Positions 44,876 to 55,728 of a stretch of DNA of 64,000 nucleotides are shown piece by piece. Under the pieces are notes generated by a model that did no database searches, had not been told where the DNA came from, and saw nothing but the letters and a program-made list of their open reading frames with translations. Source of the DNA: Acaudatibacter sp963835495 (GTDB lineage: Bacteria; Pseudomonadota; Alphaproteobacteria; Caulobacterales; Caulobacteraceae); contig CAWIFQ010000005.1 of the NCBI GenBank assembly GCA_963835495.1, forward strand, positions 558,001 to 622,000, written 5' to 3'. The number at the start of each line of letters is the position of its first letter. The stretch's first letter is position 1. Made by a program: the position numbers and the translations under genes.

Positions 44876-47583
44876 GAGCTTGCCAGCCCTTTGAGCCGAT
44901 AGAGCGCCTCCATCGCCTCGCGCGGGCTCATGCCGTCGAGGTCGAGCTGCGCCAGCGCCGCCTCGACCGCGGTGGGGCCGTGGTAGGCCGGCGCGGCCGG
45001 CGCCGCGAGGGCGGCGAACAGCGGCAGTTCGGCCAGATCGTATTGCGCCGCCGCCTCGTTCTCCAGCCGGTCGAGCACCTGGCGGGCCCTGGCGACCACC
45101 GCGGGCGGCACGCCGGCCAGCTTGGCCACCTGCACGCCGTAGGAGCGGTCGGCCGGACCTGGGCCGGCCTCGTGCAGGAACACCAGGTCGCCGTTCCACT
45201 CCTTGGCGCGCAGCGACAGGTTGGAGACGTGCGCCAGCCGCTCCTCCAGCGTCGCCAGCTCGTGGTAGTGGGTGGCGAAGAGCGCGCGGCAGCGATTGAC
45301 GTCGTGCAGCGCCTCCGCGCAGGCCCAGGCGATGGCGAGACCGTCATAGGTGGCGGTGCCACGGCCGATCTCGTCCAGGATCACGAACGAGCGCGGCGTC
45401 GCCTGGGTCAGGATCGCCGCGGTCTCGACCATCTCGGCCATGAAGGTGGAGCGGCCCCGCGCCAGGTCGTCGCCGGCGCCGACGCGGCTGAACAGGCGGT
45501 CGACCACGCCCAGCCGCAGCGACCGGGCCGGCACGAACGAACCGGCCTGGGCCAGGATCGCAAGCAGCGCATTCTGGCGCAGGAAGGTCGACTTGCCGGC
45601 CATATTCGGCCCGGTGACGATCGACAGCCGCGCCCCGACGTCGCCGGCGGCGTCCAGCCGGCAGTCGTTAGGGGTGAACGGATCGCCGGCGCGCTTCACC
45701 GCCGCCTCGACCACCGGATGGCGCGCGGCCTCGGCCTCGAACGCCAGCGAGCGGTCGACGCGCGGGCGGCAGGCGCCGGTCTCCTCGGCCCACTCCGCCA
45801 GCCCGGCCGCCACGTCGAGCACGGCCAGCGCCTCGGCCGCCGCCTGGATCGGCCGCGCCAGCGACTGCGCCTGAGCACGCCAGGCCTCGAAGATCTCCAG
45901 CTCCATCGCCAGGGCGCGGTCGGCGGCGCGGGCGATCTTGCTGTCGAGGTCGGCCAGCTCCACGGTGGTGAACCGCACCTGGTTGGCCATGGTCTGGCGG
46001 TGGATGAACTGCGCCGACAGCGGCGGCCGCAGCAGCGGCTCGGCCTTGGCCGCGCCTATCTCCAGGAAGTAGCCCAGCACCGCGTTGTGGCGCACCTTCA
46101 GCGGCGTGCCGGTCTCGTGCGCGAGCCGCGCCTCGAGTGCGGCGACCACCTGGCGGCTGTCGCCCTGCAGGCCCCGCGCCTCGTCGAGCTCGAGCCTGAC
46201 GCCGCCCGCGACGAAACCGCCGTCGCGCGCCAGCAGTGGCAGGTCCTCGTCGAGCCCGGCCGCCAGCGCCTCGGCGAACGCCGCCAGTTCCGGCGCTGGG
46301 ATCAGCGCGAGCGCCGCCGCCTCGACCTCCTCCGCCGGCGGGGCCAGCGGCTCGCGCGCCTCGTCGATCAGCGCCGCGACCGCCTCGCCGATGGCCAGGC
46401 CGCCGCGTAATACCGCCAGGTCGCGCGGCCCCCCGCGGCCGAGGGCGAGGCGCGAGAGCGCGCGGGCCATGTCGCCGGCGCCCTTCAGCGACGCGCGCAG
46501 CTTCTGGCGCAGGGCGCGGCGCGCCAGCAGCCAATCGACTGCATCCAGCCGCGCGTCGATCGCCTCGGGCGACATCAGCGGCCGCGCCAGCCGCGCCGCC
46601 AGCAGCCGCGCGCCGGGCGCCGTCACCGTGCGGTCGATGGCTGACAGCAGCGAGCCGTCGCGCCCGCCGCCCCCTCCAGCTGTGGCTTGCGAACGTTCGA
46701 TCTCCAGGCTGGCGCGGGTGGCCGGATCGATCGCCATCACGTCGCTTTCGCCGGCGCGCCGCGGCGCGGACAGCGCCGGCATCCGCCCGCCCTGGGTGGT
46801 CTCCAGATGCGCGGCGATCAGGCCCAGCGCCGCCACCTCCGCGCCGGTCAGGACGCCGAAGCCGTCCAGCGTCTCGACGCCGTAGAGCCGCTTCAACCGC
46901 GCCTCCGACGCCGAGGGCTCGGCCAACGCCTGCGCCATCGGCTGCACCAGCCCACCGGCCGCCTTCAGCGCCGCGCTGAGGCCCGGTTCGGCGAACAGCC
47001 GGTCGGGGACCAGGATCTCCGACGGCGCCAGCGCCGCCAGCGCCGAGCCCAGCGCCTCCTTGCCAAGCGCGAAGCACTCCACCTCGCCGGTCGAGAGTTC
47101 GACACTGGCGACCGCCGCCTGGCCGGCGCGGATCGCCACCGCGGCCAGCCGGTTGGCGCCGCGCGCTTCCAGCAGGCCGTCCTCGGTCAGCGTGCCGGGC
47201 GTCACCACCCGCACGATCTCGCGCCGCACCACCGACTTGCCGCCGCGCTTGCGCGCTTCCGCGGGGTCTTCCATCTGCTCGCAAACGGCGACCTTGAAGC
47301 CCGCGCGGATCAGCTTGGCGAGATAAGCCTCGGCCGCGTGCACCGGCACCCCGGCCATCGGGATCGGCGCGCCGGCGTGGGTGCCGCGATAGGTCTGGGA
47401 GATGCCGATCGCGGCGGCGGCCTTCACCGCGTCCTCGAAGAACATCTCGTAGAAGTCGCCCATGCGGAAGAAGATCAGGGCGTCGGGCTGGCGCGCCTTG
47501 GCGTCGAAGAACTGCGCCATCACCGGCGAGGCGCCGGTCGCATCCGGGAAGGCCGTCTCGGCGGATGGAATCGGCGCGTTCAT
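44872..47583 (-). CDS. mutS: DNA mismatch repair protein MutS
   Basis: MutS recognises mismatches and recruits MutL. The 903 residues show the mismatch-binding N-terminus ALIFFRMGDFYEMFFEDAV, the core and clamp domains, and the ATPase: SIVTGPNMAGKSTFLRQNALL (Walker A), ILDEIGRGTATYDGLAIAWA (Walker B) and ALFATHYHELATL. The ATG at 47583 was chosen because the family begins soon after it (MNAPIPSAE then SPVMAQFFDAK). The gene is intact and divergent from a GNAT gene. Confidence 0.97.
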   Translation of the reverse strand: MNAPIPSAETAFPDATGASPVMAQFFDAKARQPDALIFFRMGDFYEMFFEDAVKAAAAIGISQTYRGTHAGAPIPMAGVPVHAAEAYLAKLIRAGFKVAVCEQMEDPAEARKRGGKSVVRREIVRVVTPGTLTEDGLLEARGANRLAAVAIRAGQAAVASVELSTGEVECFALGKEALGSALAALAPSEILVPDRLFAEPGLSAALKAAGGLVQPMAQALAEPSASEARLKRLYGVETLDGFGVLTGAEVAALGLIAAHLETTQGGRMPALSAPRRAGESDVMAIDPATRASLEIERSQATAGGGGGRDGSLLSAIDRTVTAPGARLLAARLARPLMSPEAIDARLDAVDWLLARRALRQKLRASLKGAGDMARALSRLALGRGGPRDLAVLRGGLAIGEAVAALIDEAREPLAPPAEEVEAAALALIPAPELAAFAEALAAGLDEDLPLLARDGGFVAGGVRLELDEARGLQGDSRQVVAALEARLAHETGTPLKVRHNAVLGYFLEIGAAKAEPLLRPPLSAQFIHRQTMANQVRFTTVELADLDSKIARAADRALAMELEIFEAWRAQAQSLARPIQAAAEALAVLDVAAGLAEWAEETGACRPRVDRSLAFEAEAARHPVVEAAVKRAGDPFTPNDCRLDAAGDVGARLSIVTGPNMAGKSTFLRQNALLAILAQAGSFVPARSLRLGVVDRLFSRVGAGDDLARGRSTFMAEMVETAAILTQATPRSFVILDEIGRGTATYDGLAIAWACAEALHDVNRCRALFATHYHELATLEERLAHVSNLSLRAKEWNGDLVFLHEAGPGPADRSYGVQVAKLAGVPPAVVARARQVLDRLENEAAAQYDLAELPLFAALAAPAAPAYHGPTAVEAALAQLDLDGMSPREAMEALYRLKGLASS

Positions 47584-47660
47584 GCTGCTGACGCTAGCGG
47601 GTCGGCCGGCGTGTTTGAAGGCGGCTTGACGCGCCAACGGAAGCACCCAACTTTCAAACT

Positions 47661-48215
47661 GTGGAACGTTTGCTCGACTACGCGATTTCGCCCGCGGGGC
47701 CCGCCGACGCAGCCGAGCTTGCGCGGGTCCACGTTACGTCCTGGCGTGAGACCTACCCTGGGATCCTGCCGCAGATGGCGCTCAACCGGATGAGCGTGGA
47801 CGCCCACGCCCGCCGCTTCCGCCATGATCTGATGCAGGAAGACGCGCGCCAGGTGATCCTGATCGCCGAGGGTCCCGACGGGCCGGTCGGCTACGCTGCC
47901 GGCGCGATCCTGCCCAGTCCGCGGCGCGGTGGCGCGGCCCGCGGCGCGGACGCCGAGATCTTCACCCTCTATGTGCTGCGCTCGGCCCAGGACGCCGGCG
48001 TCGGACGCGCCTTACTGAAGGCCACGGCGCGGGTGCTGAAGGCGCAGGGCGCGGCCTCGCTGATGCTGTTCGTGCTGACCCGCAACGAGCGCGCCCGCGG
48101 CTTCTACGAGCGCCTTGGCGGCGAAGCCTTCGCGGAGGTGGCGTCGCACGGCTGGGGCGAGGGGCTGACCGAGACCGCCTATCGCTGGGGCGATATCGCC
48201 GCCCTGGCGGGGTAG
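47661..48215 (+). CDS. GNAT family N-acetyltransferase
   Basis: The 184 residues include VHVTSWRETYPGILPQMALNRM, typical of the subgroup acting on small substrates, then AEIFTLYVLRSAQDAGVGRALLKATARVLKA (motif A) and LTRNERARGFYERLGGEAF (motif B). The substrate is unknown. The start may be GTG at 47661, 78 bp from the divergent mutS start. It ends one base before the convergent dnaJ stop. Confidence 0.87.
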   Translation: MERLLDYAISPAGPADAAELARVHVTSWRETYPGILPQMALNRMSVDAHARRFRHDLMQEDARQVILIAEGPDGPVGYAAGAILPSPRRGGAARGADAEIFTLYVLRSAQDAGVGRALLKATARVLKAQGAASLMLFVLTRNERARGFYERLGGEAFAEVASHGWGEGLTETAYRWGDIAALAG

Positions 48216-48216
48216 C

Positions 48217-49365
48217 TCACTCCCCGCGCGTGATCCCGTCCCAGAAGCGGCGGGCCTTGCCGAAGAAGGTGGCGGTGCGCGGGTGCTGCTGCTCGCCGCA
48301 GAGGCCGGCGAATTCGCGCATCAGCTCCTTCTGCCGCGCGGAGAGCTTGGTCGGGGTCTCGATGAACAGCTCGACCACCAGGTCGCCGCGTTCGCGGGAG
48401 CGCAGCGAAGGCATGCCGCGGCCCTTCAGGCGCACGGTGCGGCCGGTCTGGGCGCCCTCCGGCACCTTGACCTCGATCTTGCACTCGCCGTCGCAGTTCT
48501 CGCCGCCGAGCAGGCAGGGCGCCTCGACAGCGCCGCCCAGCGCCGCGGTCGCCATCGGCACCGGCACCGAGCAGAGCAGGTCCAGCCCGTCGCGCTCGAA
48601 CAGCTCGTGCGGCTGCACCGAGAGGAAGATGTAGAGATCGCCACGCGGCCCGCCGCGCTGGCCGGCGTCGCCCTCGCCGGCGAGGCGGATGCGCGCGCCG
48701 TCGTCGACGCCGGGCGGGATGCGGACTTCCAGGGTGCGCTCGCGCCGCAGCTGGCCGTGGCCGTGGCAGGTCTTGCACGGGTCCAGCACCAGCCGCCCGG
48801 CGCCGCCGCAGCGCGGGCAGGTGCGCTCGATGGTGAAGAAGCCCTGGCTCGCGCGCACCCGGCCCGCGCCGCCGCAGCTGGCGCAGGCCGTGGGGCTGGC
48901 GCCGGGGGCGCAGCCAGAGCCGGTGCAGTCTTCGCAGGTGAGCGCGGCCGGAACCTTCACCTCCACCTCGGCGCCGGCGTAGGCCTGCTCCAGGGTGATC
49001 TCGAGGTCGTAGCGCAGGTCCGCGCCGCGGGCCGGCCCGCTCGGGCGGCGCTGCTGCTGGCGGCCGAACATGTCGCCGAAGACGTCGCCGAACACCTCGT
49101 TGAAGATGTCGTGCACGTCGGTGAAGCCGGCCCCGCCGTTCGCGCCGTTGACGCCGGCGTGGCCGAAGCGGTCGTACGCGGCGCGCTTCTGCTTGTCGGA
49201 GAGGACCATATAGGCCTCGTTGATTTCCTTGAACCGCGCGGAGGCGTCCTCGCACCCGTCATTGCGGTCGGGATGGTGCTCCATCGCCAGTTTGCGGAAG
49301 GCGGATTTCAGACCGGCGTCGTCAGCGCCACGGTCTACGCCCAGGATCTCGTAATAATCTCGCAT
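48217..49365 (-). CDS. dnaJ: Chaperone protein DnaJ
   Basis: A type I Hsp40 of 382 residues. The J-domain MRDYYEILGVDRGADDAGL carries HPD in EHHPDRNDG. A Gly-rich linker follows, then the zinc domain with four Cys pairs (CEDCTGSGC, CASCGGAG, CPRCGGAG, CKTCHGHG) and the C-terminal substrate domain. It stimulates the DnaK ATPase. It lies 217 bp downstream of dnaK, with a hairpin in the gap. Confidence 0.97.
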   Translation of the reverse strand: MRDYYEILGVDRGADDAGLKSAFRKLAMEHHPDRNDGCEDASARFKEINEAYMVLSDKQKRAAYDRFGHAGVNGANGGAGFTDVHDIFNEVFGDVFGDMFGRQQQRRPSGPARGADLRYDLEITLEQAYAGAEVEVKVPAALTCEDCTGSGCAPGASPTACASCGGAGRVRASQGFFTIERTCPRCGGAGRLVLDPCKTCHGHGQLRRERTLEVRIPPGVDDGARIRLAGEGDAGQRGGPRGDLYIFLSVQPHELFERDGLDLLCSVPVPMATAALGGAVEAPCLLGGENCDGECKIEVKVPEGAQTGRTVRLKGRGMPSLRSRERGDLVVELFIETPTKLSARQKELMREFAGLCGEQQHPRTATFFGKARRFWDGITRGE

Positions 49366-49427
49366 GGAACCGTCAGCCGCCCCGGCGTTTCATGCTGAAA
49401 CTTTGCCTTGAAGGGAAGTGGGAGATC

Positions 49428-49464
49428 GCCCGCCTCGTCGCAAGGTTCACTGCGCGAGGCGGGC
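49428..49464. terminator. Hairpin in dnaK-dnaJ gap
   Basis: GCCCGCCTCG at 49428-49437 and its exact complement CGAGGCGGGC at 49455-49464 form a ten-pair stem with a 17-base loop. There is no T-run on the minus strand. It may protect the dnaK mRNA end or lower read-through into dnaJ, a common way to make more DnaK than DnaJ. Confidence 0.5.
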
Positions 49465-49582
49465 GCCTTTGCCCAAGCGGGCCGCGGCGACGTTCCCCGA
49501 ATGCCATATTTTGACTCGGGCAAGCGCCGCCGCCATGAGGCAAACGGTCACGTACTAGGACGTTGTCCAGCACGCCGCGGCC

Positions 49583-51484
<1,902 letters not shown>

Positions 51485-51648
51485 GAGAACTCTCGTCTCG
51501 CTCCTTCAGTGGCGAACGCTCGCGGGGGCCTTCAGGGATGAAGCGCCGGTTGCGTCGTTCCCGGTTCGATTTCGTCTCTCTTTTTGGTTCGGGCGAGAGG
51601 CCCGAGCGGGGCCTCCCCGATATGTGGGGAAACGCCGCTTCAGGCCCG

Positions 51649-51679
51649 ATATTGGGAATGGGACGCCCCCCCGCAAGGG
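51649..51679 (-). promoter_or_regulatory. Candidate sigma-32 heat-shock promoter of dnaK
   Basis: On the minus strand CCCTTG (51674-51679) is followed after about 17 bases by CCCAATAT (51649-51656). This resembles the sigma-32 pattern CCCTTGAA-N13-17-CCCCATNT with mismatches. Position upstream of dnaK supports it. Other promoters in the same stretch cannot be excluded. Confidence 0.4.
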
Positions 51680-51739
51680 CTTTTTGCCACGGCGTAGCAG
51701 CGGCCAAACGCGCGAAGGGCCGCTGGACCGGGCAATCCA

Positions 51740-52354
51740 ATGAATCCGCCAGCGATGCTCCCTGGTTTTCGTCTGCTCCCCGGGCGGCTGGATCAAGCTG
51801 TGCAACGCCAACTTACAGACCAGGTCATCGCCCTGGCGGCCGAGGCGCCGCCCTACCGGCCGATCACGCCCGGCGGCAAGGCGATGAGCGTCACCATGAC
51901 CAACCTCGGCCAGTTAGGCTGGATTACGGACGCCGGCGGCTATCGCTACGAGGGCGCCCATCCGCTCACCGGCAAGCCATGGCCGCCGATCCCGGCGGTG
52001 CTGACGTCGCTCTGGGCCGAGCTTTGCGATGCGGCCACGCCGCCCGACTGCTGCCTGGTCAACTTCTACGATGCGGCCTCGAAGATGGGCCTGCATCGCG
52101 ATTTCGACGAGGCCGACTTTCGCTTCCCGGTGCTCTCAGTCTCGCTGGGCGACACCGCATTGTTTCGCGTCGGCGGCCTGCGCCGCGGCGACCCGACCGG
52201 GCAGATCAGGCTGGCCTCCGGCGACGTGGTGGTCTTGGGCGGCGAAGCCCGGCGCGCCTATCACGGCGTCGATCGCATCATTCCCGGTTCCTCGCGGCTG
52301 ATCGCCGGCGGCGGACGGATCAACCTCACGCTGAGGCGTGCCGCCCCCGCCTGA
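51740..52354 (+). CDS. alkB: Alpha-ketoglutarate-dependent dioxygenase AlkB
   Basis: AlkB removes 1-methyladenine and 3-methylcytosine from DNA or RNA by oxidation with Fe(II) and 2-oxoglutarate. The 204 residues contain the iron ligands HRD (in MGLHRDFDEADF, near residue 117) and His in AYHGVDRI, and the 2-oxoglutarate site RINLTLRR at the end. CLVNFYDAASKMGLH is the usual lead-in. It is divergent from dnaK. Confidence 0.95.
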   Translation: MNPPAMLPGFRLLPGRLDQAVQRQLTDQVIALAAEAPPYRPITPGGKAMSVTMTNLGQLGWITDAGGYRYEGAHPLTGKPWPPIPAVLTSLWAELCDAATPPDCCLVNFYDAASKMGLHRDFDEADFRFPVLSVSLGDTALFRVGGLRRGDPTGQIRLASGDVVVLGGEARRAYHGVDRIIPGSSRLIAGGGRINLTLRRAAPA

Positions 52355-52422
52355 CCCCAACCGCGCCTTGACCTTTCGAGAGGCGCGAGGGACAGGGCGT
52401 CTTTCGCCTGTTGGAGCGCGGC

Positions 52423-53316
52423 ATGCTCACCTTGACCCGTCCGGACGGCAACCAGCCGGAAGACTTCCACCTGTCGCGGCGCGGGCTCGCCGGGCTGATC
52501 TTCGGCGGCTACGCCGCGGCGGCGCTGTCGGCCGAGGCCGAGCCGATCCAAACCGACGAGAGCGGCCTGGTCACCGAGGTTGTGCAGCTTCCGGTGTCGG
52601 GCGGGACCATCCGCGGCTACGTCGCCCGCCCCAAGGCGGCGGGACGCTTCCCGGTGGTGCTGGTGGTCAACGAGGTGTTCGGCCTGCACGCCTACATCAT
52701 GGATATCTGCCGCCGCCTGTCGAAGCTCGGCTACGTGGCGATCGCGCCCGGCTTCTTCGACCGCGCCGGCGATCCCGCGCCGCTGACCGACTTCCCGGCG
52801 ATCATGAAGATCGTCGGCGCCGCCAGCGACTCGCAGGTGATGGGCGATGTCGGCGCGACGCTCAAGTTCCTCGAGGACCAGCCCTGGGCCGACTTGCGCA
52901 AGGTGGCGATCACCGGGTTCTGCTGGGGCGGCAAGGTGGTGTGGAACGCCTGCGAGACCTATCCCGAGTTCAAGGCCGGCGTCTCCTGGTACGGCCCGCT
53001 GGCCCCGCCGGCCGGCGCCGCGCCGGACGCAAGCCGGATCTGGCCGATCGAGCACGCGGCCGGCTTGCGCTGCCCGGTGCTGGGGCTCTACGGCGGCAAG
53101 GACCCGCTCGCCCAATCCGTGCCGGCGATGCGCGAGGCGCTGGCGGCGGCCGGCAAGTCATCCAGCGAGATCATCATCTACCAGGACGCCGGCCACGGTT
53201 TTCACGCCGACTACCGCGCCAGCTACAACGAGACCGACGCCAAGGACGGCTGGTCGCGCATGCTGGCCTTCTTCGCGGTCAACGGCGTGCTGCCGCGGCC
53301 GTTCCGGTTCGGCTGA
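52423..53316 (+). CDS. Dienelactone hydrolase family protein, possible Tat substrate
   Basis: The protein (297 residues from the ATG at 52423) has an N-terminal SRRGLAGLIFGGYAAAAL segment that looks like a twin-arginine signal. The hydrolase follows: VVLVVNEVFGLHAYIMDICRRL, the Cys nucleophile in ITGFCWGGKVVWN, Asp in LYGGKDPLAQ and His in DAGHGFHADYRASYN. Dienelactone hydrolases open lactones in chlorocatechol breakdown, but many relatives have other ester substrates. A TTG at 52411 is another possible start. Confidence 0.88.
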   Translation: MLTLTRPDGNQPEDFHLSRRGLAGLIFGGYAAAALSAEAEPIQTDESGLVTEVVQLPVSGGTIRGYVARPKAAGRFPVVLVVNEVFGLHAYIMDICRRLSKLGYVAIAPGFFDRAGDPAPLTDFPAIMKIVGAASDSQVMGDVGATLKFLEDQPWADLRKVAITGFCWGGKVVWNACETYPEFKAGVSWYGPLAPPAGAAPDASRIWPIEHAAGLRCPVLGLYGGKDPLAQSVPAMREALAAAGKSSSEIIIYQDAGHGFHADYRASYNETDAKDGWSRMLAFFAVNGVLPRPFRFG

Positions 53317-53357
53317 ACCGGCGGACTGACTGCGCGGGAGCGGCGCCCACGGGCGGC

Positions 53358-53394
53358 GTGCACCTCCAAGCACCACCGTGCACGTCAAAGCACC
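53358..53394. repeat. Two 17-bp direct repeats at 20-bp spacing
   Basis: GTGCACCTCCAAGCACC at 53358-53374 and GTGCACGTCAAAGCACC at 53378-53394 differ at two positions and lie on the same helix face. They are in the 255-bp gap before the 78-residue gene and could be a tandem binding site for a regulator. Confidence 0.5.
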
Positions 53395-53571
53395 TAAACG
53401 CCGTCCGATGCGCCTCCCGCCCCCGGTCTGAGTTCACCATAATGTCGGCTGTCTCGAGACGGTTCGAAGCGAACTCCAGGCGGGCGGCCAAGCTGAAGTC
53501 TTGCGCGCCCGGTCTGGGGCGCATGCCGCCGTCCGGGCGATGACCGCAAGACAGAGCGAGGCTGGATCACG

Positions 53572-53808
53572 ATGGACGGCGCGTACACAACCCAACTGGC
53601 GTTGAAGACCGAGACGCCGGAGGTGCAGGCGCCGCGCCCGCCGCCGATCTGGAGCCTGCAACTCGTGAAGGCCGAGCGTCTGAAGATCCTGCAGCGCTGC
53701 GCGCCGGGCCAGCCGTACTACGAGCAGGCGCTTCACGACTATGTCGAGGCCGATCGCGACCTGCAGAAGGCGCTGGTGGACCGCTTCGGCCTCGATACGG
53801 TGTTCTGA
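53572..53808 (+). CDS. Small protein of unknown function (78 residues)
   Basis: The product reads MDGAYTTQLALKTETPEVQA, then a Pro-rich linker (PRPPPIWSL) and a helical C-terminus (LVKAERLKILQRCAPGQPYYEQ, ALHDYVEADRDLQKALVDRF; shown in parts). No family is recognised. Codon use is like its neighbours and it fills the gap before the convergent dnaA, so it is probably real. Nothing in the sequence ties it to replication. Confidence 0.6.
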   Translation: MDGAYTTQLALKTETPEVQAPRPPPIWSLQLVKAERLKILQRCAPGQPYYEQALHDYVEADRDLQKALVDRFGLDTVF

Positions 53809-53860
53809 TATGACCGCGGCGGGCCGCGACGCCCAGCCGGACCAGCCGCGGGAGTCGGCT

Positions 53861-55315
53861 TCAGCCGCCGCGCAGCTTGCGCGAAAGCGTCTCCAGGTCG
53901 CGGGCCAGCTGGGGATCGCCCTGCCGCAGCGCTTCGATGCGGCGCACGGCGTGCAGCACCGTGGTGTGGTCGCGCCCGCCGAAGCGCCGGCCGATATCGG
54001 GCAGCGACCGCGTGGTCAGCTTCTTGGCCAGCCACATCGCCGCCTGGCGCGGCCGCGCCACCGACCGCGTGCGCCGCTCGGAGATCAGGTCGACCTGCTT
54101 CAGCCCGAAGTGCTCGGCGGTGGCCTTCTGGATGTCGTCGACCGTGACCCGCTTCTCGCCGCCGCGCAGGTGCGGTCCGAGGAACGCCTGCGTCTCCTCG
54201 AGCGTGAGGCCGCCGACGCCGGCGCCGGCGCGGACGATCAGCGTGTTCAGCGCCCCCTCCAGCTCGCGCACGCTGTCGGTGAAGCGGTCGGCCAGGAACT
54301 GCAGCACTTCCGGCCGCATCGGCGCCGTGACGCCCTGCTGGCGGCCGAGCACCAGAGACTTGCGCTCCAGGATGTCGAGCCGCAGCGTGCGATCGGCCGG
54401 CTCGATGCCGCAGACCAGGCCCGCGGAGAGGTGCGAGCGCAGCCGCGCGTCGATCTCGGACAGCGCCGACGGCGGCCGGTCGGCGGAGAACACCACGCGG
54501 CGGCCGTCCTCCATCAGAGCGGCCAGGGTGTGGAACAGCTCTTCCTCCGACGAGTGCTTGCCGCCGATGAAGTGCACGTCGTCGATCAGCAACAGGTCGG
54601 CGGAGCGCAGCTCGTCCTTGAAGTCCGCCGCCTTGCGCTCCATCAGCGCACGGACGAACGACGAAAGGAACCGCTCGGCGGTGAGGTAGACCACCTTCTT
54701 CTCCGGCGCCGAGCACATGGCTTCCCAGGCGATGGCGTTGAGCAGGTGGGTCTTGCCGAAGCCGTAGGCGCCATGGAAGACGACCGGGTTGAAGTGGCCG
54801 TCGGCCCAGGACGCGACCCGGCGGGCGACCGCCAGGGCGAACTCGTTCGACGGCCCCTTGACGAAGCTGTCGAAGGTGAACCGCTCCTGCAGCCACTGGC
54901 TGCGGGTGGGTCGGGTGGAGGTGATCGGCGCGGTGGCCGGGCTGTCGGTGGAAACCGGATCGGCCGCCTCGATCGCGATCTGGCGCGGCGACGAGACCGG
55001 CCCTGGCGCCGGCGCCTCGCCACCCTCGGCCTCGAACTCGAGCCGCGACTTCAGCGACAGCACGCGGCCTTCGGGGTCATAAAGCGCCCACAGCTCGCCG
55101 ATGCGACGCCAAGCGTAGCGGCGGATCCAGTCGCGGGCGATGCCGGTCGGCGTGACGAGGCACAGTTCGCCTCCGGGCGCCGTCCGCAGGCAGGCTTGCG
55201 CCAGCCACGATCCGAAAGTGTCGTCGCCAAGCTCACCCTTGAGAGTTTGGCTGGCCTTGACCCACACGCCCGCAGGCGTCACCGACGCCATCTCCGCCAG
55301 TCCCTTGCTCGCCAT
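53861..55315 (-). CDS. dnaA: Chromosomal replication initiator protein DnaA
   Basis: DnaA opens the origin in its ATP form. The 484 residues show an N-terminal domain (WVKASQTLKGELGDDTFGSWLAQ, in part), a Pro/Thr-rich linker, the AAA+ domain with VFHGAYGFGKTHLLNAIAWE (Walker A) and LLLIDDVHFIGGKHSSEEELF (Walker B, in part), and the DNA-binding domain IV with GGRDHTTVLHAVRRIEAL. It may begin at ATG 55315 or at the Met nine codons later. Convergent with the 78-residue gene. Confidence 0.97.
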   Translation of the reverse strand: MASKGLAEMASVTPAGVWVKASQTLKGELGDDTFGSWLAQACLRTAPGGELCLVTPTGIARDWIRRYAWRRIGELWALYDPEGRVLSLKSRLEFEAEGGEAPAPGPVSSPRQIAIEAADPVSTDSPATAPITSTRPTRSQWLQERFTFDSFVKGPSNEFALAVARRVASWADGHFNPVVFHGAYGFGKTHLLNAIAWEAMCSAPEKKVVYLTAERFLSSFVRALMERKAADFKDELRSADLLLIDDVHFIGGKHSSEEELFHTLAALMEDGRRVVFSADRPPSALSEIDARLRSHLSAGLVCGIEPADRTLRLDILERKSLVLGRQQGVTAPMRPEVLQFLADRFTDSVRELEGALNTLIVRAGAGVGGLTLEETQAFLGPHLRGGEKRVTVDDIQKATAEHFGLKQVDLISERRTRSVARPRQAAMWLAKKLTTRSLPDIGRRFGGRDHTTVLHAVRRIEALRQGDPQLARDLETLSRKLRGG

Positions 55316-55493
55316 TTTTCCCCGCTACCCCCTAATCCGCGACCTGCATCCTGAGGACGAAGGCCCGCCACGACACCCCCACGCGCCGCGGCTATCTCAA
55401 GTAAGCGAACGCACACACTTTCTCTGGCGCGGCGGCCCGTTACTTGCCGCCACCACTCATTCATCAGTACAATGGAAATGCCTTGAGGAGCCC

Positions 55494-55529
55494 AGACTAC
55501 GCCGGCGAAGGGCGTGGTCAATCGGATTC
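55494..55529 (-). promoter_or_regulatory. Candidate dnaA promoter with adjacent GANTC methylation site
   Basis: On the minus strand TTGACC (55516-55521) and TAGTCT (55494-55499) are 16 bases apart. A GATTC/GAATC site (55525-55529) lies three bases upstream of the -35. In Caulobacter crescentus CcrM methylation of a GANTC in the dnaA promoter influences its activity, so the placement is meaningful. Confidence 0.5.
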
Positions 55530-55663
55530 GAAGCGGCTTTCGATCAAAAAGTAGCTTGACATTCGAGCCTTCCGAAAACGCTTGGGGTTAGCGCTTTTAG
55601 GGCGCCTTTTTGCCGCACAAAATGACCGGGATCGGCCTATTTCCGCCACAACGCACGAAACCG

Positions 55664-55684
55664 CCCGCCGAATGACGCGGCGGG
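55664..55684 (-). terminator. rpsT terminator hairpin
   Basis: CCCGCCG and CGGCGGG form a seven-pair stem with a seven-base loop. On the minus strand it is followed by CGGTTTCG, a weak T-run. It lies 45 bp after the rpsT stop. Confidence 0.55.
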
Positions 55685-55728
55685 GAAAACAGCTATAAAT
55701 TCAACGTAGTAAGGGCCGAGGGTACGGC

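Larger units (their letters stand above)
55316..55728. other. dnaA-rpsT intergenic region (413 bp)
   Basis: This is the most AT-rich gap of the window. It holds a candidate dnaA promoter with a GANTC site and the rpsT terminator hairpin. I found no convincing DnaA box (TTATNCACA-like) cluster and no AT-rich repeat array, so it does not look like the origin itself. In Caulobacter the origin lies elsewhere, beside hemE. Confidence 0.7.

Noticed and set aside
53440..53480. GGTTCGAA-like sequence resembling a tRNA T-arm
   Set aside because: No acceptor stem, D-arm or anticodon arm can be built around it.
55316..55728. Possible replication origin beside dnaA
   Set aside because: No cluster of DnaA boxes or AT-rich repeats was seen; in Caulobacter the origin lies next to hemE, which is not in this window.
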